A stretch of DNA of 64,000 nt from Chlamydiae bacterium RIFCSPLOWO2_12_FULL_49_12 (lineage in GTDB: Bacteria; Chlamydiota; Chlamydiia; Chlamydiales; Rhabdochlamydiaceae). The notes under the pieces were generated by a model, which was not told the DNA's origin, did not search any database, and worked only from the letters and a program-made list of their open reading frames with translations. The translations under genes were made by a program, and so were the position numbers. The stretch lies in assembly GCA_001796315.1 (NCBI GenBank), contig MGME01000019.1, positions 21,798 through 85,797 on the forward strand, read 5' to 3'. Of the stretch, positions 36,801-45,174 are shown piece by piece (within the stretch, counting starts at the first letter, position 1; each line of letters opens with the position of its first letter).

Positions 36801-37750
36801 CCTTGCTGAAAGTGTGCGGCAAAGAAAACCTGTTCATTTTTGAAAACGAGCTCCCTTGCTTATCGCAAGAAAAAGAAGAAGAACTCAATGATCTCTTCCT
36901 TGAGGTAGAGCCCAAGGAGGAGGACCGCCAGTTTTTTCAAAGTATTGAAAAAGCGGTTTCAAAGATCGAAGACGTTCTTTGCAAAGAGCATGAGCGTCCG
37001 TTGCATGAGATGCTCCAGGTGCGCAAGAATTCCGGCAATGTCGTCATTAAAAGAGAGCGTCTGATTAGAAAATCTCAAAACGATGCCCGCTTCGCCCTCT
37101 GCGGAGTCAAGGAGGCAGCAAGAGAGCTCTATTCTCCCTCTTCCGCCCCGATTTTTGCAGACAGCCTCTTATTTAAGAGCTGTCTGATTTTAGAAAATGT
37201 CCTTCACGGCCTCCTGGCAACCGTGGAGATTCCTCATTCTCAAGATCCCTTGGACCATCATTTGTGGGAGAGAGGAGAGCCGGCGGACAGACCTTACTTC
37301 TATCTCCACCGCCTCTTCGATCTTCTGATCTTGCTCGAAAAACAGCTCTCTTCGGAAGGAAGAACGCTTCCTGTGACTGCCGAAGGGAGGCGGGCGATTC
37401 GAGAAGTCAACTCTTATATCGGCGCCATTCATCGCTACTGGGGCTCTCTTGATCAAGGAGAGAGCGTCAAACTCCTAAAAGAGCTCTCTCTTTTCTCCGA
37501 CGCTTTGGTTCTTTTGCAAAAGGGATGGAGTCTTCCCTGGGAAAAGGAGGCCGTTTTGAAAAAGAGGCTGCAAGAAACCGACATCCGAAAATGGCCCGGA
37601 AGGATCTTGGAGGAACTCTCTTGCATCCGCCGCGAAAGACTCCATCCGCTTGTCATCGAGCTTCTGCAAGCGTCGGAGCGCCTGCTTCTTTTTCAACAAG
37701 AGCTGATGGAGAGCTTTGCGGCAGCAAACAGCCGAAAACCCCACTTTTGA
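33830..37750 (+). CDS. Very large unrecognised protein (1306 aa)
   Basis: The start is the ATG at 33830 (MTQSAGSVRTRC); the open frame runs further upstream into tRNA-Thr, which cannot be coding. The protein is mostly helical, rich in Leu, Glu, Arg and Ser, with no signal peptide and no clear membrane segment. Residues about 20-45 (FSCISLSNEEEREKWQARF) may be a small N-terminal domain. No known motif was found. It resembles in size and composition the partial protein at 1-2541. Its last codons (SRKPHF) and stop lie in the dispersed repeat at 37748-37824. It could be a lineage-specific secreted or structural protein; function unknown. Confidence 0.85.
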   Translation: MTQSAGSVRTRCASEEGDLPFSCISLSNEEEREKWQARFRAAYIRSGSPISFRQGMSVQEVCRLRPLTRIEEASLALALKWLRRPDLEDRRRSYFLNVSQGSLGIECVGLSNCHRLFFRASRLLTKLSAPFSQMGIDLDKLKFKLFGALGLFEAAIKETGEENLLEANRYIALLKDKLHGLSPSLRGDKKSAGEELAKILTQITLAFMREEYLLILIQPLDIQDVLLKREKKQGSFTQALSFLEEMTGEFYSIASASRNMLEDEKRRVCKALLKKDRVLEKALSGEWESLIRSLKSDLLAPLSELKDLELFSFIRDFQLDRMREDVIKGEVLRLISGYRACEEKIERFCSRFSEVFSFDERILPFHQRVLDAFKMVPSQIEQSCPFVSLLPNHFVVFVGRLRDYLLRLSETMGIEREQWEGFLQQYTLTLSSFFPEAPKGCSSQFVAEFNLVLHEMRRLIRVLYETSGSEMRGELFVLARVVNHLEQVFIDMRLFISKEMHDSEGETIKIFMVISEIYLQRIEVLKEKIGEKGNKSLSQLEGGMHRLHEATKAFAGAPPSIESLCGMVTSKSSNIALDSATRAFFESEIAWSLWILKIWNETPLKAHAVSSEKLQMLPPYIRMELTTYVDQLNEEMIRFRRVLQTLEKELTERVASPELDLPSIESCLRQTHRQMVLFDMQGILLEIERVCEAYRASNPDQKEPYNFLIHFFLEEVVFLKDEMEEFYLSSLYWPHIPLRDWAYMERLSSSDNKTLHGTEKGRESNRLSPTAFSEVGIEEKGNKEAPELIMVVGKDAAASPFAPSLQHLLSAFHRLLAEENKLFKERLHEEILGGKFEMKKNALENLGVYLNSLEGWLRAESKSTRFPYLFVEGILVNGALIVEQFLKSLLLPDESTPALLNTHSIAELLEALQPRLQISTLLKEGEIKQFIDMGRLITEGNRHLWNISSFQTYLLRRSVRLSRRALSEERSEEIRRTQQSAKEHLMQTLSSLLKVCGKENLFIFENELPCLSQEKEEELNDLFLEVEPKEEDRQFFQSIEKAVSKIEDVLCKEHERPLHEMLQVRKNSGNVVIKRERLIRKSQNDARFALCGVKEAARELYSPSSAPIFADSLLFKSCLILENVLHGLLATVEIPHSQDPLDHHLWERGEPADRPYFYLHRLFDLLILLEKQLSSEGRTLPVTAEGRRAIREVNSYIGAIHRYWGSLDQGESVKLLKELSLFSDALVLLQKGWSLPWEKEAVLKKRLQETDIRKWPGRILEELSCIRRERLHPLVIELLQASERLLLFQQELMESFAAANSRKPHF

Positions 37751-37824
37751 GTTCATCCCTCCCCCGTTGGGAAACCCGGCCCAAAACCGCAAAAAATTCT
37801 CGGGCCTTAAGGCCCGAGTTCATC
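37748..37824 (-). repeat. Dispersed palindromic repeat, copy 4 (internally deleted)
   Basis: On the minus strand it has CTCGGGCCTTAAGGCCCGAG, TTTTGCGGTTTTGGGCCGGG and AACGGGGGAGGGATGAAC. Compared with copies 1 and 2 the middle hairpin is missing. Beyond the ATG the minus strand reads MNSKVGFSA, exactly as at copy 5, although both lie opposite or next to other genes. Confidence 0.75.
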
Positions 37825-37872
37825 TACCGACAAGCAATGTGTAAACTCCTGCTTGGCCTCATTTTTTGCGAT

Positions 37873-38946
37873 TTAGCGGAGATTGGGATCGGCGACGAGT
37901 TGCATGGGGGCGAGCTTTTTGTGGATGAAGGCGGCGCGCGCGTGGGGAAGGTTTTTGGGATCCTTTTCTTCTGCGAGATAGGTCAGGTGCGCTTTTCGGC
38001 ATTGAAAGAAGACCTCATTGAGTGCCTGATCGGTTATTTTGTTTATCCAACCCAGGTCTAAGCCGAGCTTCATTAGGCTGAGAGCGTCGAGCGTTTCCGG
38101 GGTTTGAAGCTGATAGGAGTGCATCAAGAGTCCAAAAGCGCGAAAGACCAGGTCTTTGAGCTCTGCCTTGGAGTCGTGGCGCAGCTCTTCGCGTAATTTC
38201 TTTTCCAAAAGAGTCAGTTCTGTCGCCGCAGAGTGGAGGGCGTAGAAGATCTTATCCTCGCTGACGCCTAAAGAGAAGCGATTGGCTAAAATCAGAAGGT
38301 CTCCTAGAAAAACATCAGGAGTGCCCTGCATGCCGGAGACTTCAATCTCTTCTTCTTTCTGTTTGGCAAGTGCGTCTTGGATCCTTTCCATGCGGATGAG
38401 CGCCGGCAGGTGAAGGAAGGCGGTAGCTTGAAGAGCGGTGCCGCACTGAGAGGGGTGCGAGGTGAGAAAGCCCCATTTTGGCGCATAGGCAAAATCGAGT
38501 ATTTTGGCAATGGAGCTGCTGATTTGAGAAAGAGAGGTCCACGCCTTCTCCAGGCCGGCTTTGCATGCGCTCAGATGGAGCTGCAGATGGTCTTCGATAT
38601 TAAAGAGCGCTAAGATGCTCGCGCTCTTTTCGATGAGAAATCCCTGGCCTCTGAGCGTGTTTTGAAACCCCTCGCGACAGAGAAAGTGCTCGAATAGATA
38701 CTCTTTGTCGGTAGCGGAGAGCATCTCTGCGCTGAAGAATTGGGGTTCCGTGAAGTCCGCTTGTGCAAGAAGAGCGTTTTTCAGATCCTCTTCTACCGAA
38801 AGCGCCTCTCTCTCTTTGAGTTTGGGAGGGAAGAGACGGCGCGAGAGGTTGCGCCTCAAGACTAAGGTCGTTGCCGGCCAGATGGGATCGGCCTCTTGCT
38901 CCCAAGGGAGGTGTTCGAGAAGATAGGGTGGCAATTTACTTGTCAT
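37873..38946 (-). CDS. mcsB: McsB-family phosphagen kinase homologue with degenerate active site
   Basis: 357 aa, as in B. subtilis McsB (363), which phosphorylates arginine in proteins such as CtsR. The fold signature GFLTSHPSQCGTALQATAFL corresponds to [20 protein letters not shown] of B. subtilis: the catalytic Cys position is His and the Arg is Gln. SSRIRLARN is replaced by ATTLVLRRN, NEEDHIR by NIEDHLQ, and the RGIYGEG loop by SGMQGTP. These changes remove most ATP-phosphate and catalytic contacts, so kinase activity is doubtful. It starts 11 bp inside the end of mcsA, the standard McsA-McsB pairing. Confidence 0.88.
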   Translation of the reverse strand: MTSKLPPYLLEHLPWEQEADPIWPATTLVLRRNLSRRLFPPKLKEREALSVEEDLKNALLAQADFTEPQFFSAEMLSATDKEYLFEHFLCREGFQNTLRGQGFLIEKSASILALFNIEDHLQLHLSACKAGLEKAWTSLSQISSSIAKILDFAYAPKWGFLTSHPSQCGTALQATAFLHLPALIRMERIQDALAKQKEEEIEVSGMQGTPDVFLGDLLILANRFSLGVSEDKIFYALHSAATELTLLEKKLREELRHDSKAELKDLVFRAFGLLMHSYQLQTPETLDALSLMKLGLDLGWINKITDQALNEVFFQCRKAHLTYLAEEKDPKNLPHARAAFIHKKLAPMQLVADPNLR

Positions 38947-39463
38947 TTTCCTTTTTTTCTTGCAGAGCTTTGATTTGATCTCGCAGCCAGGCGGCCTGTT
39001 CGTAATTCTCTTTTTTCAAAGCCTCTTTGAGCGCCTCATGGAGAGAGGTGAGCTGCTTGGAGGGAGTCACGCCCAAGATCTCCTGAAGAGATTTCCCCGC
39101 ATGCAACGGCAGATGGGCCGTCCGCTTCAGGCTCTTTTTTAAACGTGACGGAATCTTTTCGGTTTTTAAAAGATCGGAAAGAATGACGTCGGAAAAGACG
39201 TCATAGCACTCCGGACATCCCAAGGGGTTTCCCATCTTGACCCACTCTAAGTTTGTCTGGCAGTTGCCGCAGTAGACGCCCGCCCGCTTCTCTTCCTTTT
39301 CTTCCGAAGCTCTCTCTACCCCTTCCGTCCCATGGAGCCTTCTTTGCAAAACGGGGCAGTCGGCGCACATCTCCGTTACAACCGTCGAGTCCTGGGTCAT
39401 TTCCTTGTAGAGAGTGGAGATGGGTTTTTTACAATGACTGCATTCAACGGGTCTTTCAGCCAT
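38936..39463 (-). CDS. mcsA: McsA-like zinc-finger protein with UVR motif
   Basis: 175 aa from the ATG at 39463 (MAERPVECSHCKKPI). Two treble-clef zinc sites are visible: CSHC...CADC and CGNC...CPEC. The C-terminal UVR motif, about residues 135-165, is LTSLHEALKEALKKENYEQA. McsA activates McsB and Clp proteases in Gram-positive bacteria; chlamydiae keep a homologous pair (CT676/CT675). Here McsA keeps all zinc ligands although its partner looks inactive. In Chlamydiaceae the pair lies next to frr; here it is 11 kb away. Confidence 0.92.
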   Translation of the reverse strand: MAERPVECSHCKKPISTLYKEMTQDSTVVTEMCADCPVLQRRLHGTEGVERASEEKEEKRAGVYCGNCQTNLEWVKMGNPLGCPECYDVFSDVILSDLLKTEKIPSRLKKSLKRTAHLPLHAGKSLQEILGVTPSKQLTSLHEALKEALKKENYEQAAWLRDQIKALQEKKENDK

Positions 39464-39666
39464 AGGTTTTATCCTATTCCAAGAGGATAAAAAAATAAAG
39501 GGCTCAGCCAGACATCCGGAGATACAACATATTATGGACAAGGCGGATCTTCAAAAGCGAGTGTGGGCATCAGCCGCAACATGGATTGCATTCTCATAAA
39601 AGGGCGTGGGTCTTATCCGAGGTCCTCTGCCGTATTGCAGGAACTATCCTGTTGTATGCAAACGGG

Positions 39667-40241
39667 TTAAAATCGGTAACCGAGGGCGCCGCCGATCACT
39701 CCGCCCCCAATGTCGACCTCTTTTCTGCTCTCGACTTTTTTGGAATGAGAAAAAGAAAATTCCTTGCGCATGTATTCGAGAAAAAGATCCAAAAGAAAGT
39801 GGTTAGCAAAGAAGAAGGAGACGCCTATTTTGGCGCCCCATCCCCAACCGTTTTTCTCTTGGTGTTGATCGACATAGGGAGAGTTGTTGTGGATCTTGAC
39901 GGTAAAGTGCTTTGTCGACGCCGCCACATAGATCTCGAAGGGGTCGAAAGGAAGAGAACCCTTCAACCCTATTCCGACGGGTAGGATCCGAATGTGGGTG
40001 GATCGTCTTTCTCCCAAAGACTTCCCGCTTTTGCTAAAAAACATCGCATCTGCATAGAGATCCAGGATCTTGTAGAAACGCCATGAGAGCTCCCCTCCAT
40101 AGATCGCCCCACCGCCATAGATCTTTTGCAGGCGCTCGTCGGAGGGATAAAAAAACCTCCTTTTCCTTCTAGGGTGACATTCATCGACAAGAGAGGACAA
40201 GCGAGTAACAAAAAGAGGAAGAATAGGAGAGTCTTTTTCAT
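39667..40241 (-). pseudogene. Outer-membrane beta-barrel protein gene with frameshift in a T7 tract
   Basis: The gene starts MKKTLLFFLFLLLACPLLSM, a signal peptide, followed by NVTLEGKGGFF. At a run of seven T (A on the plus strand, 40149-40155) the frame breaks. One more T would join it to FYPSDERLQKIYGGG and go on to the stop at 39667. The downstream part alternates hydrophobic and polar residues (EIYVAASTKHFTV, IGVSFFFANHFLL) and ends GYRF, as beta-barrels do. It could be a pseudogene, a phase-variable gene or a sequencing error. The ATG overlaps the stop of the YVTN propeller gene (ATGA), so both are one unit. Confidence 0.8.
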
Positions 40242-41605
40242 GAGATGGAGATACTGGCTGCTGTCGATAAACCTCCATTCAGATCTTCAGATACAATATA
40301 GTAACTATAAACGGTATGGTTTTTTCGATTGTGGTCCTCAAATTTCAATGCGTTGCTAGCAGAGACCATGCCGGCAAGATTCGTAAGAGCGGCATCGCGA
40401 TAAATCTTATATCTCACAGGGGAGATGCCTTCTGAAGGAGCGCTCCATGTGATCACATTAATTCGATCAGTCTGCGTAGCAAAGATGTCCTTTTTTTTCT
40501 TTCCAGCAAGAGAATGAGGGGGTTGCGGATTGGATGTGATTGTAATAGCTAAGGGTTGTGATCCAACTCCAATTGTTGCTACGACTCGATTCGTTGCAGT
40601 ATCGATAACGCTGACTGTGTTGTTGTCAGAATTGGGCACATAGACTGTTTTGCTGTCGGGTGTGATCGCAAGTACTGCCGGTGCGGGGCCGACCTCAATT
40701 GTATCCGTGACAAGATTTGTTGCAGTATTGATGGCTGTCACAAAGGAGATATCTTCATAGGCAAGATAGACAGTCTTGCCATCGGGTGTGATCTCAAGTA
40801 ATTTAGGACGGGATCCGCTAACACCAATCGTTACAGAGACAGAGTTGGTTGCGGTATTGATGGCGCTGACTGTGTCGCTGTCTAGATTTGTCACATAGGC
40901 CGTTTTGCCATCGGGTGTGATCGCAATATCAAACGGTTTGATCCCGACGCCTATTGAAGCCGTGACAAGGTTTGTTGCGGTATTGATGACGCTGACTGTG
41001 TTACTATTCTCGTTTGTCACATAGGCCGTTGTCCCATTGGGTGTGATAGCAATGAATCGAGGTAAAGTGCCAACAGCAAGCGTTGTAATGATCGTGTTCG
41101 TTGCAATATTGATGACGCTGACTGTGTTACTATCCTCGTTTGTCACATAGGCCGTTTTGCCATCAGGTGTGATTGTAAGGAAGAAAGGCGACACTCCAAC
41201 GCCAATCGTTGCAGTGACGGTGTTCGTTGCAAGATTGATGGCGCTGACCGAGTTATCATTTCGGTTGATCACATAAGCTGTTTTGCCATCGGGTGTAATT
41301 GCGAGAATTGTAGGGTTTGACCCAACACCAATCGTTGCAGTGACGGTGTTCGTTGCAGTATTGATGACGCTGACCGTGTTGCTCCCCCCGTTGGCCACAT
41401 AGGCCGTTTTGCCATCGGGTGTGATTGCGACAATAATAGGGGTAGCACCGACAATAATCGTTGCAGCGACGGTGTTCGTTGCAGTATTGATGACGCTGAT
41501 AGTATTGCTACCTTCATTGGTCACATAGGCCATATTGCAAAACAATGACGTGCAGGAGACAATGAGAACGGTGCAAGTGAGTGTTATCCATTGTAAAAAT
41601 TTCAT
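40238..41605 (-). CDS. Exported YVTN-repeat beta-propeller protein
   Basis: 455 aa. A signal sequence (MKFLQWITLTCTVLIVSCTS) is followed by eight tandem 42-43-residue YVTN repeats, each A-Y-V-T-N-x-x-S-N-T-V-S-V-I-N-T-A-T-N-x-V and ending ITPDGKT. This forms one seven- or eight-bladed propeller on the cell surface or in the periplasm. The last 100 residues (INVITWSAPSEGISPVRYKI) look like a fibronectin III domain. The repeats are also near-identical in DNA, so copy number could change by recombination. Such proteins occur in archaea and environmental bacteria; transfer is possible. The beta-barrel gene follows with a 4-bp overlap. Confidence 0.9.
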   Translation of the reverse strand: MKFLQWITLTCTVLIVSCTSLFCNMAYVTNEGSNTISVINTATNTVAATIIVGATPIIVAITPDGKTAYVANGGSNTVSVINTATNTVTATIGVGSNPTILAITPDGKTAYVINRNDNSVSAINLATNTVTATIGVGVSPFFLTITPDGKTAYVTNEDSNTVSVINIATNTIITTLAVGTLPRFIAITPNGTTAYVTNENSNTVSVINTATNLVTASIGVGIKPFDIAITPDGKTAYVTNLDSDTVSAINTATNSVSVTIGVSGSRPKLLEITPDGKTVYLAYEDISFVTAINTATNLVTDTIEVGPAPAVLAITPDSKTVYVPNSDNNTVSVIDTATNRVVATIGVGSQPLAITITSNPQPPHSLAGKKKKDIFATQTDRINVITWSAPSEGISPVRYKIYRDAALTNLAGMVSASNALKFEDHNRKNHTVYSYYIVSEDLNGGLSTAASISIS

Positions 41606-41895
41606 GCGATTAGACAGTTTAATTTTATGATCAACGCTGCCGTTTGTTTAAAACTTGACTTTGTATGCCTTGCGGAGCCGTTCCAAGGCGGCGCCGCAAA
41701 GTCAAATAAAAGAATCTAACATTGAAAAGCGTTGTATTTCAACCTATATCTGATGACAAAGGGATGCAAGATTTTGAGTCAGAATCGTTCTCCAACTGCC
41801 GTTTTTAGGATAATGGCTCAAGCAATCTCTTTCGCGCCCGTGTGTGTGCCCGATTCCTCTTCTTCTTAGGAGAAGGCTGGTGAACAGTTGCCTTT
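41606..41895. other. Gene-free gap with small inverted repeat
   Basis: TTGACTTTG/CAAAGTCAA (41655-41705) forms a short inverted repeat around a GC-rich centre. Minus-strand reading near 41745-41840 gives a short segment that ends CHQI and could be a transposase scar, but I cannot support that. Confidence 0.35.
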
Positions 41896-43173
41896 TCATT
41901 TGTGTATCGAAGAGCGGGCAATCTTTTGATATTTCTTCAAAAGTTCGAAGGAGGTTGTCATGAGGTATTCCTCGGTGATGCGGTTCTCTTTTCCAAGGAG
42001 GACCTTTTTGGGCTTGATCAGAGAGAGGTAGAGGGGCTTGAGCGCGCTGTATTCGTATTGTCTCACCCATTGGCGAGCGGCCTTGCCTTGTTGCAGATAG
42101 GCGCTGTAGTTGTCATAGACCCTTTTGAGAGCGTCCGCCGCCTCGTCGACGGAACAGCCAAAGGAAAAGCCATAGGTCCTTCCCCAATCGTAAAAGGCGC
42201 TCTCCGGGTAGGGAGCGGGGACGGCTGTGACAAGGCCGCTTTTACAAAGGGTGGTCTGGGCTGTGTTGTCCGTCACAATGGCGGGGATGCCAAGCGCCAT
42301 CGCTTCTCTGGGCTGGATGGAAAAACCCTCTCCTTTAGAGAGATTGACATAGCAGTCGATGCTTTCGAAGAGCTTTTCGTACTCTTCTTTGGTCAGGGGG
42401 TTGACGGCAAACCGGACGTTGGTGAGTCCGAGCGCTTCGATCTCTTGGGCGATTTTCCGTTCGAGTTTATTGAAGGTGGACCGCGCCTGGATGATCAGAC
42501 GGACCTTCTCGCTGTTTCCAAAGGCCCGGGCGAAGGCCTTGAGGAGGGTAAGCTGGTTCTTCCTGTCGACGCAGCTTGAGAGATTGGCAAAGGTAAAAGG
42601 GGTGTTGGGACGCTCTTTTAAGGGGCGGTTTAAGAAGCCGGAGAGGTCGAGTGCGAGCGGAATCATGAAGATGGGAATCTGCACGCCGCACTTTTTGTAG
42701 ACGGGGATCAGGAAGGGATCCGGGACGACGACGGCGTCGAAATAGGTGTTTAAGATCAGGGTCCATTCGGGAGGGATCTCGGTGGATTCAAACATCGAAT
42801 AGGCGATGCGGATCTGATCGGAGGCGGCAGGTGTCTTAAACTTCTGATAGGGCAGATGCCCCGGGAAAAAGAGGCAGTCCTCAAAGAGGATGACTTTGCC
42901 CAGAGGGCGTTTTCTATTCTTAAGGATGCGCCAAATGCCCTCGGGAACGTCTTCTTTCCGGGTCCGGTGCGTCGGGACAAAGCCGATGCTCATCTCCTCT
43001 TTGAAGGCGGCGATCAGCTCTGCGGTCTGCCTGCCCAGCCCGTCGGCCATGCGGACGTAGCCCATGACGGTTAAGTAGGGTCTTGCAAAGTAGCTTTTGT
43101 ACACATAGAGGCCGGCAGCCAGGACCGGAATTAGAAAGAGGGAGAAAAAGAGTCTTTTTTTCATACGGTGCAA
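41896..43173 (-). CDS. Glycosyltransferase family 4 with N-terminal membrane anchor
   Basis: 425 aa. One membrane helix (FFSLFLIPVLAAGLYVYKSY) near the N-terminus, then a GT-B fold. YVRMADGLGRQTAEL holds an N-domain acceptor loop and KGEGFSIQPREAMALGIPAI the C-domain E-x7-E nucleotide-sugar site. It probably adds a sugar at the inner membrane in glycan assembly. It starts 13 bp inside the O-antigen ligase-like gene, so the two are coupled. Confidence 0.88.
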   Translation of the reverse strand: MHRMKKRLFFSLFLIPVLAAGLYVYKSYFARPYLTVMGYVRMADGLGRQTAELIAAFKEEMSIGFVPTHRTRKEDVPEGIWRILKNRKRPLGKVILFEDCLFFPGHLPYQKFKTPAASDQIRIAYSMFESTEIPPEWTLILNTYFDAVVVPDPFLIPVYKKCGVQIPIFMIPLALDLSGFLNRPLKERPNTPFTFANLSSCVDRKNQLTLLKAFARAFGNSEKVRLIIQARSTFNKLERKIAQEIEALGLTNVRFAVNPLTKEEYEKLFESIDCYVNLSKGEGFSIQPREAMALGIPAIVTDNTAQTTLCKSGLVTAVPAPYPESAFYDWGRTYGFSFGCSVDEAADALKRVYDNYSAYLQQGKAARQWVRQYEYSALKPLYLSLIKPKKVLLGKENRITEEYLMTTSFELLKKYQKIARSSIHK

Positions 43174-44534
43174 GGGTGGGTTGGAGTGTGTTCCAGGGCG
43201 GCGCCGGACGAGAGCGCAGCGCCTCCTAAGATAAAAAAGAGAAGGAGCAGGCCTTGCTGCTCAGAGAGAAGGAAGTGATCGCAGCAGCCGTAAAAGATTA
43301 AGGCCAAAAGAAGAGAGCCCAAGACGGCAGCCGTTGGGTCTCTTCTTGCGATCCACGCCCGCTTTAAAACCAGCATCCAGAGGGCAAGAAAGAAAAACAG
43401 GCCCAAGAGGCCCTCTTCAGAGCCGACCAAAAGAAAGATGTTATGGACAAGCAAGGGGCGGGAATCTTCTAAAGGGGTGGCGCTAACGGCATTGAGCCGC
43501 TCGACGTAGTTTCGAAATCCCACTCCTTGGAAAGGATGGCGTTTGATCAGGGCAAAAGAGTGGTTTTGGTAGAGGACGCGCTCCCGGTCGGCAGCGCGGT
43601 TGATGAGCGTGGAATTTAAGACGCCGCCTCTTTTTAGGATCTGGGGGAAGAGAAGGAGGGCGCAGAGAAGGATGACGGGAGCGATGAGACGAAATAATGG
43701 AAGCGCTTGTCTTCCCAGAGCCGGGATCATCACGACAAGGGAGATCAAAAAGGTAAAGAGAGAGGCCCTGGAAAAGGTGAGACACAAGGCAAAAAAGATC
43801 AGACAAAAGAGCAGGGACAATACGAAGCGCTCTTTTCGGCTTCCTTTGAGATAGAGGCAGATGAGAGCGATGAGCCCTGCCACAAGAAAAAGCCCCAGCT
43901 GGTTGGGATGGTCGAATGTTCCGGAGGCGCGTAAAAGGAAGGCGGCGTTTCTTTTGATGTTAAAGAGGTGATCCAAGAGCCAGCGGCTTCCCCCTTCCAT
44001 CTCGAATACCGGCCCTTGTTGGCGCGCGGCGTCCAGCACTCCCTCTCCCAGCGCTTTCAGTCCTAAAGACTTTTGCTTAAAGAATTGCAGGATCGCAAGC
44101 AGGCTCTCGACTGCAGAAGAAAAGGTGAGCGAGGTGAGGAGGCTGCGTAAAAGGAGCGGTGCGTGCCTGTTTTGAGATTCTGCAAGAAGCGCCAGGAAGA
44201 GAAGGCTTGCGCCAAAGAGCTTCAAAAGATGCCAAGAGGGAAGGAGATAGGTTGCATAAGGGTGAAAGAGGAGCGAGAGCAGGCAGAGGGCCAGAAAGGC
44301 AAAGAGAGCGAGCGCCTCTTTTTTTTTGATGACATTTTTGAAGCCAAGAAGAAGGCGGGCCAAGAGGAAAAAAAAGAAGAGGTCGAAGAGGGTGTATTTG
44401 ATCCAGTTGTAGGGACAGCCCGCATGAGATAGGACATCTTTGGGAAAGAGGTGGACGTAGCTCCTCTGAAAGGGAATCAAAAAGACAAGAAGCACCAGCG
44501 CCCATCCCCTCCAGGGGAGGTTCTTTTCAGGCAT
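43161..44534 (-). CDS. O-antigen ligase/polymerase-like membrane protein
   Basis: 457 aa with about ten to twelve hydrophobic segments, e.g. GWALVLLVFLIPFQRSYVHL and FALIKRHPFQGVGFRNYVERL. The Wzy_C-type region has SRASLFTFLISLV and a loop HPFQGVGFRNY with conserved G-G-x-x-N spacing and LVHNIFLLVGSEEGLLGLF. Such proteins join O-antigen to lipid A-core (WaaL) or polymerise it (Wzy); sequence alone does not tell which. It lies upstream of the GT4 gene and reads away from rfbC. Chlamydiaceae lack such a gene, as their LPS has only Kdo. Confidence 0.8.
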   Translation of the reverse strand: MPEKNLPWRGWALVLLVFLIPFQRSYVHLFPKDVLSHAGCPYNWIKYTLFDLFFFFLLARLLLGFKNVIKKKEALALFAFLALCLLSLLFHPYATYLLPSWHLLKLFGASLLFLALLAESQNRHAPLLLRSLLTSLTFSSAVESLLAILQFFKQKSLGLKALGEGVLDAARQQGPVFEMEGGSRWLLDHLFNIKRNAAFLLRASGTFDHPNQLGLFLVAGLIALICLYLKGSRKERFVLSLLFCLIFFALCLTFSRASLFTFLISLVVMIPALGRQALPLFRLIAPVILLCALLLFPQILKRGGVLNSTLINRAADRERVLYQNHSFALIKRHPFQGVGFRNYVERLNAVSATPLEDSRPLLVHNIFLLVGSEEGLLGLFFFLALWMLVLKRAWIARRDPTAAVLGSLLLALIFYGCCDHFLLSEQQGLLLLFFILGGAALSSGAALEHTPTHPCTV

Positions 44535-44634
44535 TAAGGCCGCCTTTTGGCAAGAGACGAAAAAGATGGCATTCCCTCCTGATTTTAAGAAGAGCTGTAT
44601 CGATTAAAACAGAAAGGATGAGTATAATCTCTAA

Positions 44635-45174
44635 ATGATGAAAATAAAAGAGATTCCTTTAGAAGGGGCCAAGATCCTTTGCCCCAAGGTTCATGTCGAT
44701 CGGCGCGGCGCTTTTTTTGAGCTCTTCCGCGCCGCCGCTTGCCGTCAAGCCGGGATCCCGGAGGCGTTCGTTCAGGACAACTGCTCGCTTTCGCAAAGAA
44801 AGACACTGCGGGGAATGCACTTTCAAAAAGGGCAAAAACAGGCAAAGCTTGTCACGGTTCTCCTGGGCGAGATCTTCGATGTCATCGTGGATCTGCGCTC
44901 CGATTTGCCTTCCTTCGGAAAGTGGGCGGGAGTGACTCTAAACGACCGCAGCCGCAAGCAGCTCTACATTCCCCCCTACTGCGCTCACGGCTTTTGCGTG
45001 CTCAGCGAGGCGGCGCTTGTTCTCTACAAGGTCTCCGCCTACTACGATCCTGCTGAGGAGCGGACCTTTCGCTTCGACGACCCTTTTGTGGGCATTGCCT
45101 GGCCTTTTAAAAAACCCCTCCTTTCCGATAGGGATCAAAATGCGCCCTCTCTTCACGAGGCGGTATCATGCTGA
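44635..45174 (+). CDS. rfbC: dTDP-4-dehydrorhamnose 3,5-epimerase
   Basis: 179 aa, standard length. The cupin core has FVQDNCSLSQRKTLRGMHFQ (with the catalytic His) and VIVDLRSDLPSFGKW, followed by YIPPYCAHGFCVLSE. It is the third step of dTDP-L-rhamnose synthesis. A second ATG at 44638 is equally possible. It overlaps rfbD by 7 bp. Confidence 0.96.
   Translation: MMKIKEIPLEGAKILCPKVHVDRRGAFFELFRAAACRQAGIPEAFVQDNCSLSQRKTLRGMHFQKGQKQAKLVTVLLGEIFDVIVDLRSDLPSFGKWAGVTLNDRSRKQLYIPPYCAHGFCVLSEAALVLYKVSAYYDPAEERTFRFDDPFVGIAWPFKKPLLSDRDQNAPSLHEAVSC

Noticed and set aside
40155-40278. Start at 40278 for the barrel protein (MEVYRQQ...)
   Set aside because: This part is the propeller gene and signal peptide read in a wrong frame; the real start is 40241 with a frameshift.
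40238-41605. CRISPR-like regular repeats
   Set aside because: The ~126-bp periodicity is the coding repeat of the YVTN propeller; there are no short repeats with unique spacers.
41744-41895. Possible transposase scar
   Set aside because: Only a short segment with no motif, and the longer frame overlaps the GT4 gene.
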